Assembly (NCBI GenBank): GCA_028724485.1
Contig: JAQYCY010000082.1
Span: 1-16,341, forward strand
Length of the DNA: 16,341 nt
DNA from: CAG-917 sp028724485
GTDB taxonomy: Bacteria > Bacillota > Clostridia > Christensenellales > CAG-917
Direction: 5' to 3'
Of the stretch, positions 8,502 through 16,341 are shown one piece after another. Position 1 is the stretch's first letter, and each line of letters starts with the position of its first letter. The notes beneath the pieces were generated by a model. It was given only the letters and a program-made list of their open reading frames with translations, was not told the origin of the DNA and ran no database searches. A program made the position numbers and the translations under genes.

Positions 8502-8879
8502 AACGGAATTATCGGCAGATACATATCATAACAACGGTCTTTTAAGGTCTTAAAACCGAATAAATTCGACCGCATTTCAGACCTTATCTGTACTAATCAT
8601 AAAACTTAATCTTAAAGAATTACGATTAAAAACAGCATATTTAAGCAGAAAGATTATGTTTAAAGATTAAAGATTATGTTGTAGGTATGTTCGGTAGAAA
8701 GATGCAAAATCAAAACTAACGTTAAACGCTTAGACAAAAAGGTAACAAAAAGACAAAATCTAAATAAAAACAAAATTTAAATAGCCGTTTAATCAACTAA
8801 AACACATAGCGCTATTACATACACGATATATAAAATACAAATAAGCCGCTTAGTAGCGACTTAAAAACGAAGGTAAAAA
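8502..8879. other. Spacer between miaB and mutS, no gene seen
   Basis: This 378-base AT-rich gap has stops in all frames and no protein-like reading frame. It contains imperfect inverted repeats: AAGGTCT 8544-8550 with AGACCTT 8579-8585, and AAGCCGCT 8843-8850 with AGCGACTT 8855-8862 (one mismatch) just before the mutS ribosome binding site. It also has one direct-repeat pair. No T-tract follows any hairpin, so no rho-independent terminator is visible. TATAAA at 8829-8834 could be a -10 box for mutS but has no -35 partner. Confidence 0.6.
8649..8680. repeat. Pair of 12-base direct repeats
   Basis: AAAGATTATGTT occurs at 8649-8660 and 8669-8680 (20-base spacing), with a related TAAAGATTAA between the copies. 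It resembles the duplications in the other spacers of this window. No function is visible. Confidence 0.6.
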
Positions 8880-11465
8880 ATGCAATCAGTGAAGAACAAT
8901 CCGAAACTTTCGCCGATGATGCGAAGATATTTTGAAATTAAAGATAAATATAACGATTCCATAGTTTTGTTCAGACTCGGCGACTTTTATGAAATGTTTT
9001 TTGACGATGCCGTAACCGCATCGAAAGCTCTCGATTTAACGCTTACAGGCAGAGACTGCGGACTCAGCGAGCGTGCGCCTATGTGTGGAGTACCTTATCA
9101 CGCAGTGGACGGTTATGTCAGAAAACTTATCGAACAAGGTTTCAGAGTCGCTATTTGCGAACAGCTCACCGATCCGGCAACTTCAAAAGGAATGGTGGAA
9201 CGCGACGTTATAAGAGTCATAACAAAAGGAACTATAATGGAAGATTCCATTCTCGACGAGAAAACCGCAAACTATCTTGCATCGGTATTTTTGTCGGGCG
9301 ATAAATTCGGTCTTGCTTGGTCGGATATTTCTACGGGTGAATTTTGCATTTTTGAAGGCGACGTTTCAAAACTTGACAGCATGTTATCTTCTATTGCGCC
9401 TGCCGAAACTGTTTGTAGCTTCTCGGATTACAGCACGCTATCAAAGCTCGGTTACTTTGCCGAAGAAAACGTTTTAAGGGCGGTTATCGAAAGCGCATAC
9501 AGATACGACAATGCAACAAAAGCGTTAATGGGGCAGTTCGGAGTAACTACGCTTTCCGGTTACGAGTGTGAAGACGCTCGTTTTGCCATTGCCGCGGCAG
9601 GCGGTTTACTCGAATATTTAAACGAAACGCAAAAACGTACTCTCAATCAATTAAGACCGCCAAAACTCATAAAAGACAAATCTTTTATGATGCTTGACGG
9701 CAATACAAAACGCAATCTGGAACTTGTCGCAAGAGCAAAAGACGGAAAGAGAAGCGGTTCGCTTCTTAGCGTGCTCGATATGTGCGAAACAAGCATGGGA
9801 TCGAGAAGTTTAAGAAGACTTATCGAACAACCGTTGCAAAATCGCGCCGAAATCGAAGAAAGGCTCGATGCTACCGAGTGTTTAGTGAATAACATTTCCA
9901 TAAGAGAGCGTTTAAGAGAATACTTGGGCGTAATTTGCGACCTTGAAAGACTTACCGCAAAAATTCCATACGGCTCGATTACTCCGAAAGACTGTGTGGC
10001 GATAAGAAATTCGCTTGACGTTATTCCGCAAATCAAAGCTGTTTTATCAAATACGGATTCCAAGTATTTACTCGGTTTGAGTTCGTCGCTTAGTGAACTA
10101 AGCGGTCTAAAAAAATTACTTTTTGACGCCATTGACGAAAACAACGTAAATGTCAAAGAAGGCGGATATATTCTCGACAGTTACAACGAAGATTTGAAAA
10201 AATTCCGACACATAAAGGAAACGGCTCGCGTATGGCTTAGCAATTTAGAGACCGAAGAAAGAGAACAAAGCGGAATCAAAACTTTACATATCGGATACAA
10301 CCGCGTTTTTGGCTACTATATAGAGGTTTCCAAATCGTTTGTCGATAAAGTACCGTATCGCTATCAAAGAAAACAAACTTTAACCACAGGCGAGAGATAT
10401 ATCACTCCGGAACTTAAAGAAATCGAAGATAAAATTTTAACCGCCGATGACAGCGCAATAAAACTCGAAACGTTGTTGTTCTCTGAAATCAAAAACGAGA
10501 TGTCGAAGCTCGTAACCGAGCTGCAAAACAACGCTTTGGCATTAGCGCAAATCGACGTGATTTGTTCGCTATCGTCTGTTGCCGTTAAAAATCGATATAC
10601 AAAACCCGTGATAACAGACGGAAACAATATAATAATTAAAGACGGACGCCATCCCGTTGTTGAAAAACTTTCGATAAGTTCGGACTATATTCCAAACGAT
10701 ACTTATCTTAACGGAAAAGATAGTAGAACAATGATAATAACGGGTCCTAATATGGCAGGTAAAAGCACTTACATGCGACAAGTGGCTTTAATCACACTCA
10801 TGGCGCATATCGGAAGTTTTGTTCCTGCCAAAGAAGCGCAAATTTCTATCGTTGACCGAATTTTTACGAGAATCGGCGCAAGCGACGATTTAAGCAGCGG
10901 TCAAAGTACTTTTATGGTCGAAATGATCGAAGTCGCGACAATTTTGAACAATGCGACAAAAAACAGTTTACTGTTACTTGACGAAATCGGCAGGGGAACG
11001 TCGACCATAGACGGACTGAGCATTGCGTGGGCGGTGATGGAAGAAATAAACCAAAACATACGCGCAAACACTTTGTTTGCAACGCACTTTCATGAACTAA
11101 TCGCATTAAACGGCGTCGAAGGCGTAAAACTGTTCAAAGTTCTCGTTAAAGAAATAGGAGGTTCTGTTTTGTTTTTACATAAAATTGCAGAAGGCGGCGC
11201 TTCAAAGAGCTTCGGAATCGAGGTGGCGCAAATTGCAGGCGTTCCGAAAAACGTTGTAGAAAACGCAAAATCGATTATGCACTCGATTGAAAACGGTGAA
11301 AAATCCATAAACTCCATTGCAATCGGCGAGCAATCCAAACCGCAAGACGCAAGCAACAAATATGAAGAAATCTCCGAATTGTTAGAAGGCATCGACGTAA
11401 ATTGTTGCACGCCGCTCGAAGCTCTGGGACTACTTTCGGAACTTGTTCAAAAGGTTAAAAAATGA
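8880..11465 (+). CDS. mutS: DNA mismatch repair ATPase MutS
   Basis: MutS recognises base mismatches and small loops and recruits MutL. All MutS1 domains are present. The N-terminal mismatch-binding domain has the GDFYE motif at 34-38, with the wedge Phe36 and Glu38 in the same positions as in E. coli. The connector, lever and clamp regions follow. The ATPase has Walker A GPNMAGKST (622-630, K628), Walker B LLLLDEIGRGTST (D701, E702) and the ATHFHEL block. The C-terminus ends in the usual TPLEAL dimer-region motif. The length of 861 residues is typical. The start is supported by AAGG (8870-8873) six bases before the ATG. The TGA stop overlaps the mutL start codon, so the two are certainly co-transcribed. 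Confidence 0.97.
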   Translation: MQSVKNNPKLSPMMRRYFEIKDKYNDSIVLFRLGDFYEMFFDDAVTASKALDLTLTGRDCGLSERAPMCGVPYHAVDGYVRKLIEQGFRVAICEQLTDPATSKGMVERDVIRVITKGTIMEDSILDEKTANYLASVFLSGDKFGLAWSDISTGEFCIFEGDVSKLDSMLSSIAPAETVCSFSDYSTLSKLGYFAEENVLRAVIESAYRYDNATKALMGQFGVTTLSGYECEDARFAIAAAGGLLEYLNETQKRTLNQLRPPKLIKDKSFMMLDGNTKRNLELVARAKDGKRSGSLLSVLDMCETSMGSRSLRRLIEQPLQNRAEIEERLDATECLVNNISIRERLREYLGVICDLERLTAKIPYGSITPKDCVAIRNSLDVIPQIKAVLSNTDSKYLLGLSSSLSELSGLKKLLFDAIDENNVNVKEGGYILDSYNEDLKKFRHIKETARVWLSNLETEEREQSGIKTLHIGYNRVFGYYIEVSKSFVDKVPYRYQRKQTLTTGERYITPELKEIEDKILTADDSAIKLETLLFSEIKNEMSKLVTELQNNALALAQIDVICSLSSVAVKNRYTKPVITDGNNIIIKDGRHPVVEKLSISSDYIPNDTYLNGKDSRTMIITGPNMAGKSTYMRQVALITLMAHIGSFVPAKEAQISIVDRIFTRIGASDDLSSGQSTFMVEMIEVATILNNATKNSLLLLDEIGRGTSTIDGLSIAWAVMEEINQNIRANTLFATHFHELIALNGVEGVKLFKVLVKEIGGSVLFLHKIAEGGASKSFGIEVAQIAGVPKNVVENAKSIMHSIENGEKSINSIAIGEQSKPQDASNKYEEISELLEGIDVNCCTPLEALGLLSELVQKVKK
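11451..11465 (+). promoter_or_regulatory. mutL ribosome binding site and ATGA coupling overlap with mutS
   Basis: AAGG (11451-11454), inside the last mutS codons, lies seven bases before the mutL ATG (11462). That ATG overlaps the mutS TGA (11463-11465) as ATGA. Such overlaps usually mean translational coupling, which would keep MutS and MutL synthesis linked. The overlap is seen directly; the coupling is inferred. Confidence 0.75.
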
Positions 11466-13429
11466 GTAAGATTTTAGAGTTAAAACCAAACGTATTCAAT
11501 ATGATTGCCGCAGGCGAAGTTGTCGAAAGACCATCGTCAGTCGTTAAAGAACTTGTCGAAAACAGCCTTGACGCAGGAGCGACCATTGTCGACGTCGAAA
11601 TCTCGGAGGGCGGTTTAAAAAGCATGAAAGTTTCCGACAACGGCGTAGGGATGGACAAAACCGACATTATTATGTCTGTCAAACCGCATGCGACAAGCAA
11701 ACTCCGTTCGGCAGAAGATTTAAGTCAAATTTCTACGTTCGGTTTTCGTGGCGAGGCTTTGGCGAGTATTGCCGCTGTTTCCAAACTTAAAATAACGTCA
11801 AAAACCAAAGACGGCGCAGCGTATTCGTTTTCACCATCCGCCAATGACGTTGTAGAAACTGCCAGAACAGACGGCACGACCGTGGAAATCTGCGATTTGT
11901 TTTACAATACGCCGGCTAGATTAAAGTTTTTGAAATCAACAAAAACCGAAGAGAAATATATCGTTGAAAAAATAGCGGATTTAATACTTGCAAACCCAAA
12001 CGTTTCTATTTCATTAAAAGCCGACGAAAAATCGCTATTACAAAGCGACGGCGGAGGAAACGAAGAAGCATTGTACGCAGTATTCGGAAATACGGCAAGC
12101 AAGTTTTACGCAGTGGACTCCGAAAAAGGAAATTTCAAACTTAACGGATACATATCCGATTCCGAAACGACAAGAGCAACAAGAAGTGGGCAGGTAATTA
12201 TCGTAAACGGCAGAGTAGTCGAAGACAGAAATCTTTGCCTTGCCGTAGAAAGAGCTTATGGCGGTTTGCTTATGAAACATAGCTATCCGCTGTTTGTAAT
12301 TTCTCTCGTGTTGCCGTTTGACTTTGTCGACGTCAACGTGCATCCGCAAAAATCGGAAGTCAGATTTCAATCTCCGAATTCCGTTTTCGGATTTGTTTAT
12401 AATGCGGTTTTGGACACTCTCGGAAAGAATCAAAAGATATTTACTCTTGATGACGAACTCGATAAAAAAGTTAAAAACATTGAATCGCAATTTGTCGACG
12501 CTCCGCAAATCTCTCAAGTGGATTTATCGGAACTAGCTGCAACGCCTGCATCGAAAAACTTTTCGGACAGCAGTTTTAATCGAAACTTTTTTGATACTCC
12601 GATTGTCAAAGACGATAAGTATAAATTGAGAGATTTCGATAACAACATGCCCGATAATACGTCGTCTAACACGTCAGCAGAAAAAACAGACAGCAACGCC
12701 GCTAATTCGTTTAATGAACCGTTTTACAACCTAGGTGGCAATTTGCGAAACTCAAATGAGCATTTTAAAAACACGGATAGCGGATCTAATAGCGAATTTG
12801 TTAAAAACAATTATTCAGACGATAAATCGAATAACGTTGCGGCAGACTTTTACGGTGAAAAAGCCACGATTTTATGTGCGTTGTTTGAAACGTTTTTAAT
12901 AATCAAAAAAGGCGAACGCGTTTTTCTAATGGACCAACACGCCGCTCACGAAAGAATAATTTTTGATAAACTTATGGAGAGTATCAAAAACGAACAAATC
13001 ATATCTCAACCGATGCTATTTTCTTACGTCGAAGAAGCGGATGATATTGCAGTATCGAAAATCGACGAACTAATGCCGTCTCTTGAAAAAATAGGCTTTG
13101 AAATTTCGATAGACAAAGCAACCAATCGAATTGAAATTTTAGCGATACCGTCTATTCTTACAAACTTAAAAATTAAAGAATTCCTGCATAATTTGATAAA
13201 CGTTCTTGACGAAAGCATAACGGTTGAGACACTATTATATGAAAGAATATGTCAAACCGCTTGCAAGGCGGCAATAAAGGGCGGAGATAGTTTTTCAGAA
13301 GATCAACTTGAATATCTTTTAAAAACGCTGACAAAGAACGATCTTCCGACACAATGTCCGCACGGTAGACCTGCGATTATCGAAATCACAAAGCAATCTC
13401 TTGAAAAACTCTTCAAAAGAGTTCTATAA
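11462..13429 (+). CDS. mutL: DNA mismatch repair protein MutL, endonuclease type
   Basis: This is the GHKL ATPase that couples MutS recognition to strand nicking. N-terminal ATPase motifs: E30 and N34 in KELVENSLDAG, DNGVGM 59-64, HATSKL and TFGFRGEALASI (92-103). A low-complexity Asn/Ser/Asp-rich linker runs from about 395 to 460. The C-terminal domain carries the nuclease motifs DQHAAHERIIFD (D491, H493, E497), ACKAA (C601), CPHGRP (632-637) and a terminal FKR. It is therefore the nicking type found in bacteria without MutH. The last position of the DQHA(X)2E(X)4E motif is Asp502 rather than Glu. The length of 655 residues is normal. It overlaps mutS by ATGA, and miaA follows after 82 bases with no terminator between. 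Confidence 0.96.
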   Translation: MSKILELKPNVFNMIAAGEVVERPSSVVKELVENSLDAGATIVDVEISEGGLKSMKVSDNGVGMDKTDIIMSVKPHATSKLRSAEDLSQISTFGFRGEALASIAAVSKLKITSKTKDGAAYSFSPSANDVVETARTDGTTVEICDLFYNTPARLKFLKSTKTEEKYIVEKIADLILANPNVSISLKADEKSLLQSDGGGNEEALYAVFGNTASKFYAVDSEKGNFKLNGYISDSETTRATRSGQVIIVNGRVVEDRNLCLAVERAYGGLLMKHSYPLFVISLVLPFDFVDVNVHPQKSEVRFQSPNSVFGFVYNAVLDTLGKNQKIFTLDDELDKKVKNIESQFVDAPQISQVDLSELAATPASKNFSDSSFNRNFFDTPIVKDDKYKLRDFDNNMPDNTSSNTSAEKTDSNAANSFNEPFYNLGGNLRNSNEHFKNTDSGSNSEFVKNNYSDDKSNNVAADFYGEKATILCALFETFLIIKKGERVFLMDQHAAHERIIFDKLMESIKNEQIISQPMLFSYVEEADDIAVSKIDELMPSLEKIGFEISIDKATNRIEILAIPSILTNLKIKEFLHNLINVLDESITVETLLYERICQTACKAAIKGGDSFSEDQLEYLLKTLTKNDLPTQCPHGRPAIIEITKQSLEKLFKRVL

Positions 13430-13511
13430 AACCGCTGATTTTGTAATACTATACGCAAAAGTTTATCAAAATAACGCAAAAAACATACTTTTTATAAGGT
13501 AGAACACAAAA

Positions 13512-14417
13512 ATGTCAACATCGAAACATAAAGTTGTTTTTATAGTCGGCGCAACAGCGTCGGGAAAATCGGGCTTAGGTCTAAAACTCGCCGAATTGTT
13601 TAACGGTGAGATAATTTCGTGCGACTCGATGCAGATCTATAAATCTCTCGACATAGGAACGGCAAAAGAAAGCGTCGAAAACCAAAAGAGAATTCCGCAT
13701 CACATGATCGACGTAGTAAATTACGACGAGGAATATTCGGTTGCAGAATATCAAAAAGCTGCAATGCAAGCCATAAACGAAGTTTGGCAAAAAGGAAAAA
13801 TTCCTTTTGTTGTCGGCGGAACGGGACTTTACGTCGAGTCACTCATCAAGCCTATGTCGTTTTCAAAAACCGACAAAGACGAAAGTATCAGAAAACAACT
13901 TGAAAACGATTTAAACAAATATGGCGAAATCGAATTATACAGACGACTTAACGAAGTCGATTCGGACACAGCAAAAAAATTACACCCGAACGACGTCAAG
14001 CGAGTTATTAGGGCCTTAGAAATTTACCTTAAAACCGGCAAGCCCAAAAGCGAACAAAAGGATAATTTTGTAGCGCCAAACTTTGATTATTTAATGATCG
14101 GACTTGATATGGATAGGGAATTGTTATACGAAAGAATCAACGACAGAGTAGAACAAATGTTCGATGCGGGTCTTGTCGCCGAAGTTATGTCGATAAACGA
14201 TTTTTCGCTGCAGTCAATGCAAGCTATCGGATATAAAGAATTTTCCGACTACAACGGTTTTAATGTCGAAGAAATTAAAGAAAAAATCAAAAAGAATTCA
14301 CGCAACTACGCAAAGCGCCAGCTGACTTGGTTCAGAAGATACAAAGAACTAATTTGGTTAAACGCATTCGACGAAGACTTAGCAAGAAACCTTGTGGATA
14401 AGTTTTTAAAGCAATAA
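13512..14417 (+). CDS. miaA: tRNA dimethylallyltransferase
   Basis: MiaA transfers a dimethylallyl group to N6 of A37 in tRNAs reading UNN codons, giving i6A37, the substrate of MiaB encoded upstream. Visible motifs: P-loop GATASGKS (13-20, K19, S20), the CDSMQIYK block with the expected catalytic Asp38, GGTGLY 102-107 (Thr104), HPNDVKRVIRALEIY, QAIGYKEF and RNYAKRQLTWFR. The length of 301 residues is complete. An AAGGT (13496-13500) sits rather far (about 12 bases) from the ATG, but no better start exists. The gene probably belongs to the mutS-mutL transcript. The usual downstream hfq of Bacilli and Clostridia is not here. Confidence 0.96.
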   Translation: MSTSKHKVVFIVGATASGKSGLGLKLAELFNGEIISCDSMQIYKSLDIGTAKESVENQKRIPHHMIDVVNYDEEYSVAEYQKAAMQAINEVWQKGKIPFVVGGTGLYVESLIKPMSFSKTDKDESIRKQLENDLNKYGEIELYRRLNEVDSDTAKKLHPNDVKRVIRALEIYLKTGKPKSEQKDNFVAPNFDYLMIGLDMDRELLYERINDRVEQMFDAGLVAEVMSINDFSLQSMQAIGYKEFSDYNGFNVEEIKEKIKKNSRNYAKRQLTWFRRYKELIWLNAFDEDLARNLVDKFLKQ

Positions 14418-14434
14418 TCAATCAGCCTAAAATT

Positions 14435-14454
14435 AAAACGTCTTAAAACGTCTT
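14435..14454. repeat. Tandem duplication of a 10-base unit
   Basis: AAAACGTCTT is repeated head to tail at 14435-14444 and 14445-14454, just after miaA. The rest of the 274-base gap to the next gene shows no coding frame. Confidence 0.6.
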
Positions 14455-14651
14455 CTCGTCGGATATATCAATAAAACAAACTAGCAACTCATTCTTTCAT
14501 ACTAGCGTATTTATTATGTAAACTTTGGGCTTGTAAAACTTGGAATTTAGTTAATCCGAACGCAAAACCCGACAACACGGTAGTAAAATGGCGAATTTAA
14601 TTTAATCAACTCTTAGTTAAGAAGAAAACAACTATTAAAAATACAAAACTA

Positions 14652-14676
14652 TTCCAAAAAAGTTGGTTTTTTAGAA
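14652..14676 (+). promoter_or_regulatory. Hairpin just upstream of the YnbB-like gene's ribosome binding site
   Basis: TTC plus A6 (14652-14661) pairs with T6 plus GAA (14667-14676) around GTTGG with one mismatch. Alternatively CCAA (14654-14657) pairs with TTGG (14663-14666) followed by T6, a weak terminator-like form. The RBS GAGG (14683-14686) follows within 7 bases. It might attenuate read-through from miaA or shade the RBS. The stem is AT-rich and weak, so this is tentative. Confidence 0.25.
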
Positions 14677-14691
14677 TAGATAGAGGATAAT

Positions 14692-15936
14692 ATGAACAAT
14701 AAAGCACTTGAAATTGTTAATAACTGTGAAAAAAACTTAAAGAAAACGTTTGATTTGATAGAAAACACCGCATTGTATAACCAAAAAAAGGTTCTCGATG
14801 CGTTCAGAAAAAACAACGTCGCCGCACGTCATTTTGCAGGAACAAACGGCTACGGTTACGACGATATAGGGCGCGATACGCTTTGCAGATTGTTTGCCGA
14901 CGTTTTGGGCGGTGAAGACGCAATCGTTTCTCCGTTGCTCGTAAGCGGCACGCATGCGATTTCAACGATGCTTTTCGGCATATTGCGTCCGAACGATAAA
15001 TTTGTTGCGATTTCAGGTATGCCGTACGATACGTTGACAGACGTTATTTTAGGAAAAAACATAGGCTCGCTTGACGATTACGGCATAAAATTCGATAAAA
15101 TCGATTTGACCATCACGCCGCAAACCGTCGAATTTGACAAAGATAAAATCGAACAATCACTCAAAAACGACGACATTAAAATGGTATTCATTCAACGCTC
15201 GCGCGGATATAATTGGCGTTCCGCGTTGTCATGCAATCAAATTGCCGACATCGTAAAAACGGTTAAATCGATAAGTCCGAAAACGATTGTGGCGGTCGAC
15301 AATTGCTACGGCGAATTTGTCGAGGAGCAAGAACCGCTTAACGTCGGCGCAGACATTATGGCAGGCTCGCTTATAAAGAATATAGGTGGGGGAATCGCGC
15401 CTACAGGCGGTTATATTGCAGGACGAAAAGATTTAATCGAAATATGCAGCTATCGTCTTACGGCGCCGTCTATCGGCATGGAAGTTGGCTCTTATGCCTA
15501 CGGCTATCCGCAAATGTACGAAGGACTGTTTTTATCGCCAAGCGTCGTTAAAAACGCTTTAAAAGCCTGTTGTTTGTTCTCGGCGGTATATCGCTCACTT
15601 GGATTCGATACACAGCCTGACTGCGACGTCACAAGACCGTACGATATCGTTACAAGCATTCGCTTTAACGATAGCAAAAGTTTGATTGACTTTATACGCT
15701 CGATACAAGGCGTTTCGCCGGTCGATAGCAATTTGCTTTTAGAACCATGGGACATGCCGGGTTATCAACATCAAGTCATTATGGCGGCAGGAACATTTGT
15801 GCAAGGCTCGTCAATCGAACTCAGTGCCGACGCTCCGATAAAAGAACCTTATATAGCGTACGTTCAAGGCGGATTGACTTATGAACACGCAAAAATCGCC
15901 GTCATCGAATCACTCGAACGACTTAAATTGGTTTAA
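14692..15936 (+). CDS. PLP-dependent YnbB/aluminium-resistance family protein (methionine gamma-lyase-like)
   Basis: This is a fold-type I PLP enzyme of the family annotated as aluminium resistance protein or methionine gamma-lyase family. It is commonly found beside miaA/hfq in Bacillota, and its true substrate is not established. Visible features: RHFAGTNGYGYDDIGRD near 46-62; cofactor-binding SGTHAI (85-90); a likely ring-stacking Tyr in GMPYDTL (Tyr112); Asp203 in VAVDNCYGEF; and the Schiff-base Lys229 in GSLIKNIGGGIAPTGGYIAG. The C-terminal small domain runs to the end. The length of 414 residues is normal. The start has a good RBS (GAGG, 14683-14686, five bases before the ATG). It is the last gene before a bidirectional terminator. 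Family assignment is firm; function is inferred by name only. Confidence 0.88.
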   Translation: MNNKALEIVNNCEKNLKKTFDLIENTALYNQKKVLDAFRKNNVAARHFAGTNGYGYDDIGRDTLCRLFADVLGGEDAIVSPLLVSGTHAISTMLFGILRPNDKFVAISGMPYDTLTDVILGKNIGSLDDYGIKFDKIDLTITPQTVEFDKDKIEQSLKNDDIKMVFIQRSRGYNWRSALSCNQIADIVKTVKSISPKTIVAVDNCYGEFVEEQEPLNVGADIMAGSLIKNIGGGIAPTGGYIAGRKDLIEICSYRLTAPSIGMEVGSYAYGYPQMYEGLFLSPSVVKNALKACCLFSAVYRSLGFDTQPDCDVTRPYDIVTSIRFNDSKSLIDFIRSIQGVSPVDSNLLLEPWDMPGYQHQVIMAAGTFVQGSSIELSADAPIKEPYIAYVQGGLTYEHAKIAVIESLERLKLV

Positions 15937-16046
15937 AAGCTTAAAATATCTCATTTTGTTTTAATTCGGTTAAGAACAATCAAACCACAATATAAACATA
16001 AACAAAGTTAATTTGATATTAAAAAGTTCCGAATAAGACACCGAAT

Positions 16047-16123
16047 AAAAAAAAACGTTAATCCGAAATCCGATAACCAATGTTAAAATCGAATATTAAA
16101 ATCGGATTTAAAGCCGTTTTTTT
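16047..16123. terminator. Probable bidirectional terminator after the YnbB-like gene
   Basis: AAATCCGAT (16066-16074) and ATCGGATTT (16101-16109) are perfect 9-base reverse complements around a 26-base loop. Outside them AAAAAAACG (16049-16057) pairs with CGTTTTTTT (16115-16123). The + strand gets a T7 tail and the minus strand a T9 tail, so it could stop transcription from both sides. The long loop and internal bulge make it less canonical than the terminator at 4677. Confidence 0.6.
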
Positions 16124-16193
16124 GTTTTAAAACTAAGTTTTTTGTTTTAAAAACAATTTTATATCCATTTTAAGGTTAAAAATACGCTATCAT

Positions 16194-16217
16194 TTCGCAA
16201 AAGCTGTGTTTTGCGAA
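16194..16217. repeat. Perfect 9-bp inverted repeat (hairpin or operator-like)
   Basis: TTCGCAAAA (16194-16202) and TTTTGCGAA (16209-16217) are exact reverse complements around GCTGTG. No T-tract follows on either strand, so it is not a standard terminator. It could be a protein-binding palindrome, an mRNA-end hairpin for a minus-strand gene to the right, or the end of a small element. Confidence 0.55.
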
Positions 16218-16265
16218 TAAATGTATACTTTCAATTCTACTGCTAAAAATTTACTCTGCCCCATT

Positions 16266-16341
16266 TCAAAACGGCAATTTTTCATTTTTAAACGGTTTTA
16301 AATTCTTCAAAAGGTAGTAATCGCCAACGCTCTGATATTCC
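16266..16341 (-). CDS. Possible 3' end of a minus-strand gene at the right edge (unrecognised)
   Basis: One minus-strand frame is open from the window edge for 24 codons to a TGA at 16266-16268. It reads as protein-like, including YQSVGDYYLLKNL and a Lys-rich tail. A bidirectional terminator and a hairpin lie just beyond its stop, as expected for a convergent gene. The GDYxxxNLK pattern faintly recalls the start of TnpV-type transposon proteins, but those continue for over 100 residues. It would then have to be a decayed copy. The piece is too short to call, and the frame may be chance. Confidence 0.25.
   Translation of the reverse strand, partial: EYQSVGDYYLLKNLKPFKNEKLPF

Larger units (their letters stand above)
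15937..16265. other. AT-rich spacer after the YnbB-like gene
   Basis: No coding frame is visible. It contains a CCGAATAA direct repeat (16029-16036, 16041-16048), a bidirectional terminator (16047-16123) and a perfect hairpin without a T-tract (16194-16217), each described separately. The layout suits the gap between two convergent genes. Confidence 0.55.

Noticed and set aside
8336..8575. Minus-strand frame running from the miaB-mutS spacer into miaB
   Set aside because: Most of it is antisense to the TRAM domain of miaB, and the part in the spacer is only about 25 codons with no ribosome binding site.
8531..8585. Inverted repeats after miaB as a terminator
   Set aside because: Stems are bulged or widely spaced and no T-tract follows, so a rho-independent terminator cannot be supported.
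9647..10156. 169-codon minus-strand open frame inside mutS
   Set aside because: It is antisense to well-conserved mutS codons, has no family motifs and no ribosome binding site. It arises from the codon bias of the real gene.
12038..12517. 159-codon minus-strand open frame inside mutL
   Set aside because: It lies wholly opposite the intact mutL coding frame and its composition looks like a shadow, with no recognisable domain.
14418..14691. Riboswitch or T-box leader ahead of the PLP enzyme gene
   Set aside because: No T-box sequence, SAM or other riboswitch core could be recognised; only a weak AT-rich hairpin is present.
1..16341. CRISPR array, tRNA or rRNA gene, intact insertion sequence or defence system
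   Set aside because: No regularly spaced repeats longer than two copies, no cloverleaf, no transposase or defence-type gene was found on either strand.

Overview
This is an ordinary chromosomal stretch from an AT-rich bacterium, most likely a Gram-positive Bacillota of the Clostridia type. The evidence for that is the low GC content with A/T-biased third codon positions, a class A penicillin-binding protein with an FN3-like tail, an endonuclease-type MutL (as in bacteria without MutH), and the gene order miaB - mutS - mutL - miaA - ynbB-like. That order is familiar from Clostridia and Bacilli. The genus cannot be read from the window.

Left part (1-4435, + strand): the 3' 4.4 kb of a very large cyclic beta-1,2-glucan synthase-like gene, cut by the left edge. 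What remains carries the cyclisation (GH189-type) region, two beta-sandwich modules and a complete GH94-type domain. It converges on a class A penicillin-binding protein gene on the minus strand (4859-7033). The 423-base AT-rich spacer between them holds a near-perfect rho-independent terminator and two pairs of short direct repeats.

Middle and right part (7034-15936, + strand): divergently from the PBP gene runs a set of co-oriented housekeeping genes. These are miaB (tRNA ms2i6A methylthiotransferase), mutS and mutL (mismatch repair, overlapping by ATGA), miaA (tRNA dimethylallyltransferase) and a PLP-dependent YnbB-type protein. MiaA and MiaB act one after the other on A37 of the same tRNAs, and MutS and MutL form the mismatch-repair pair. 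Two pathways are therefore interleaved. No hfq reading frame lies after miaA.

Right end (15937-16341): a bidirectional terminator, a perfect 9-bp hairpin with no T-tract, and at the very edge a 24-codon minus-strand open frame that may be the tail of another gene or a decayed fragment. I found no RNA genes, CRISPR array, intact mobile element or defence system. I did not find a convincing undescribed system. The points worth a second look are small: the cut glucan synthase, an E-to-D change in the MutL nuclease motif, repeated short duplications in the spacers, and the right-edge structures.
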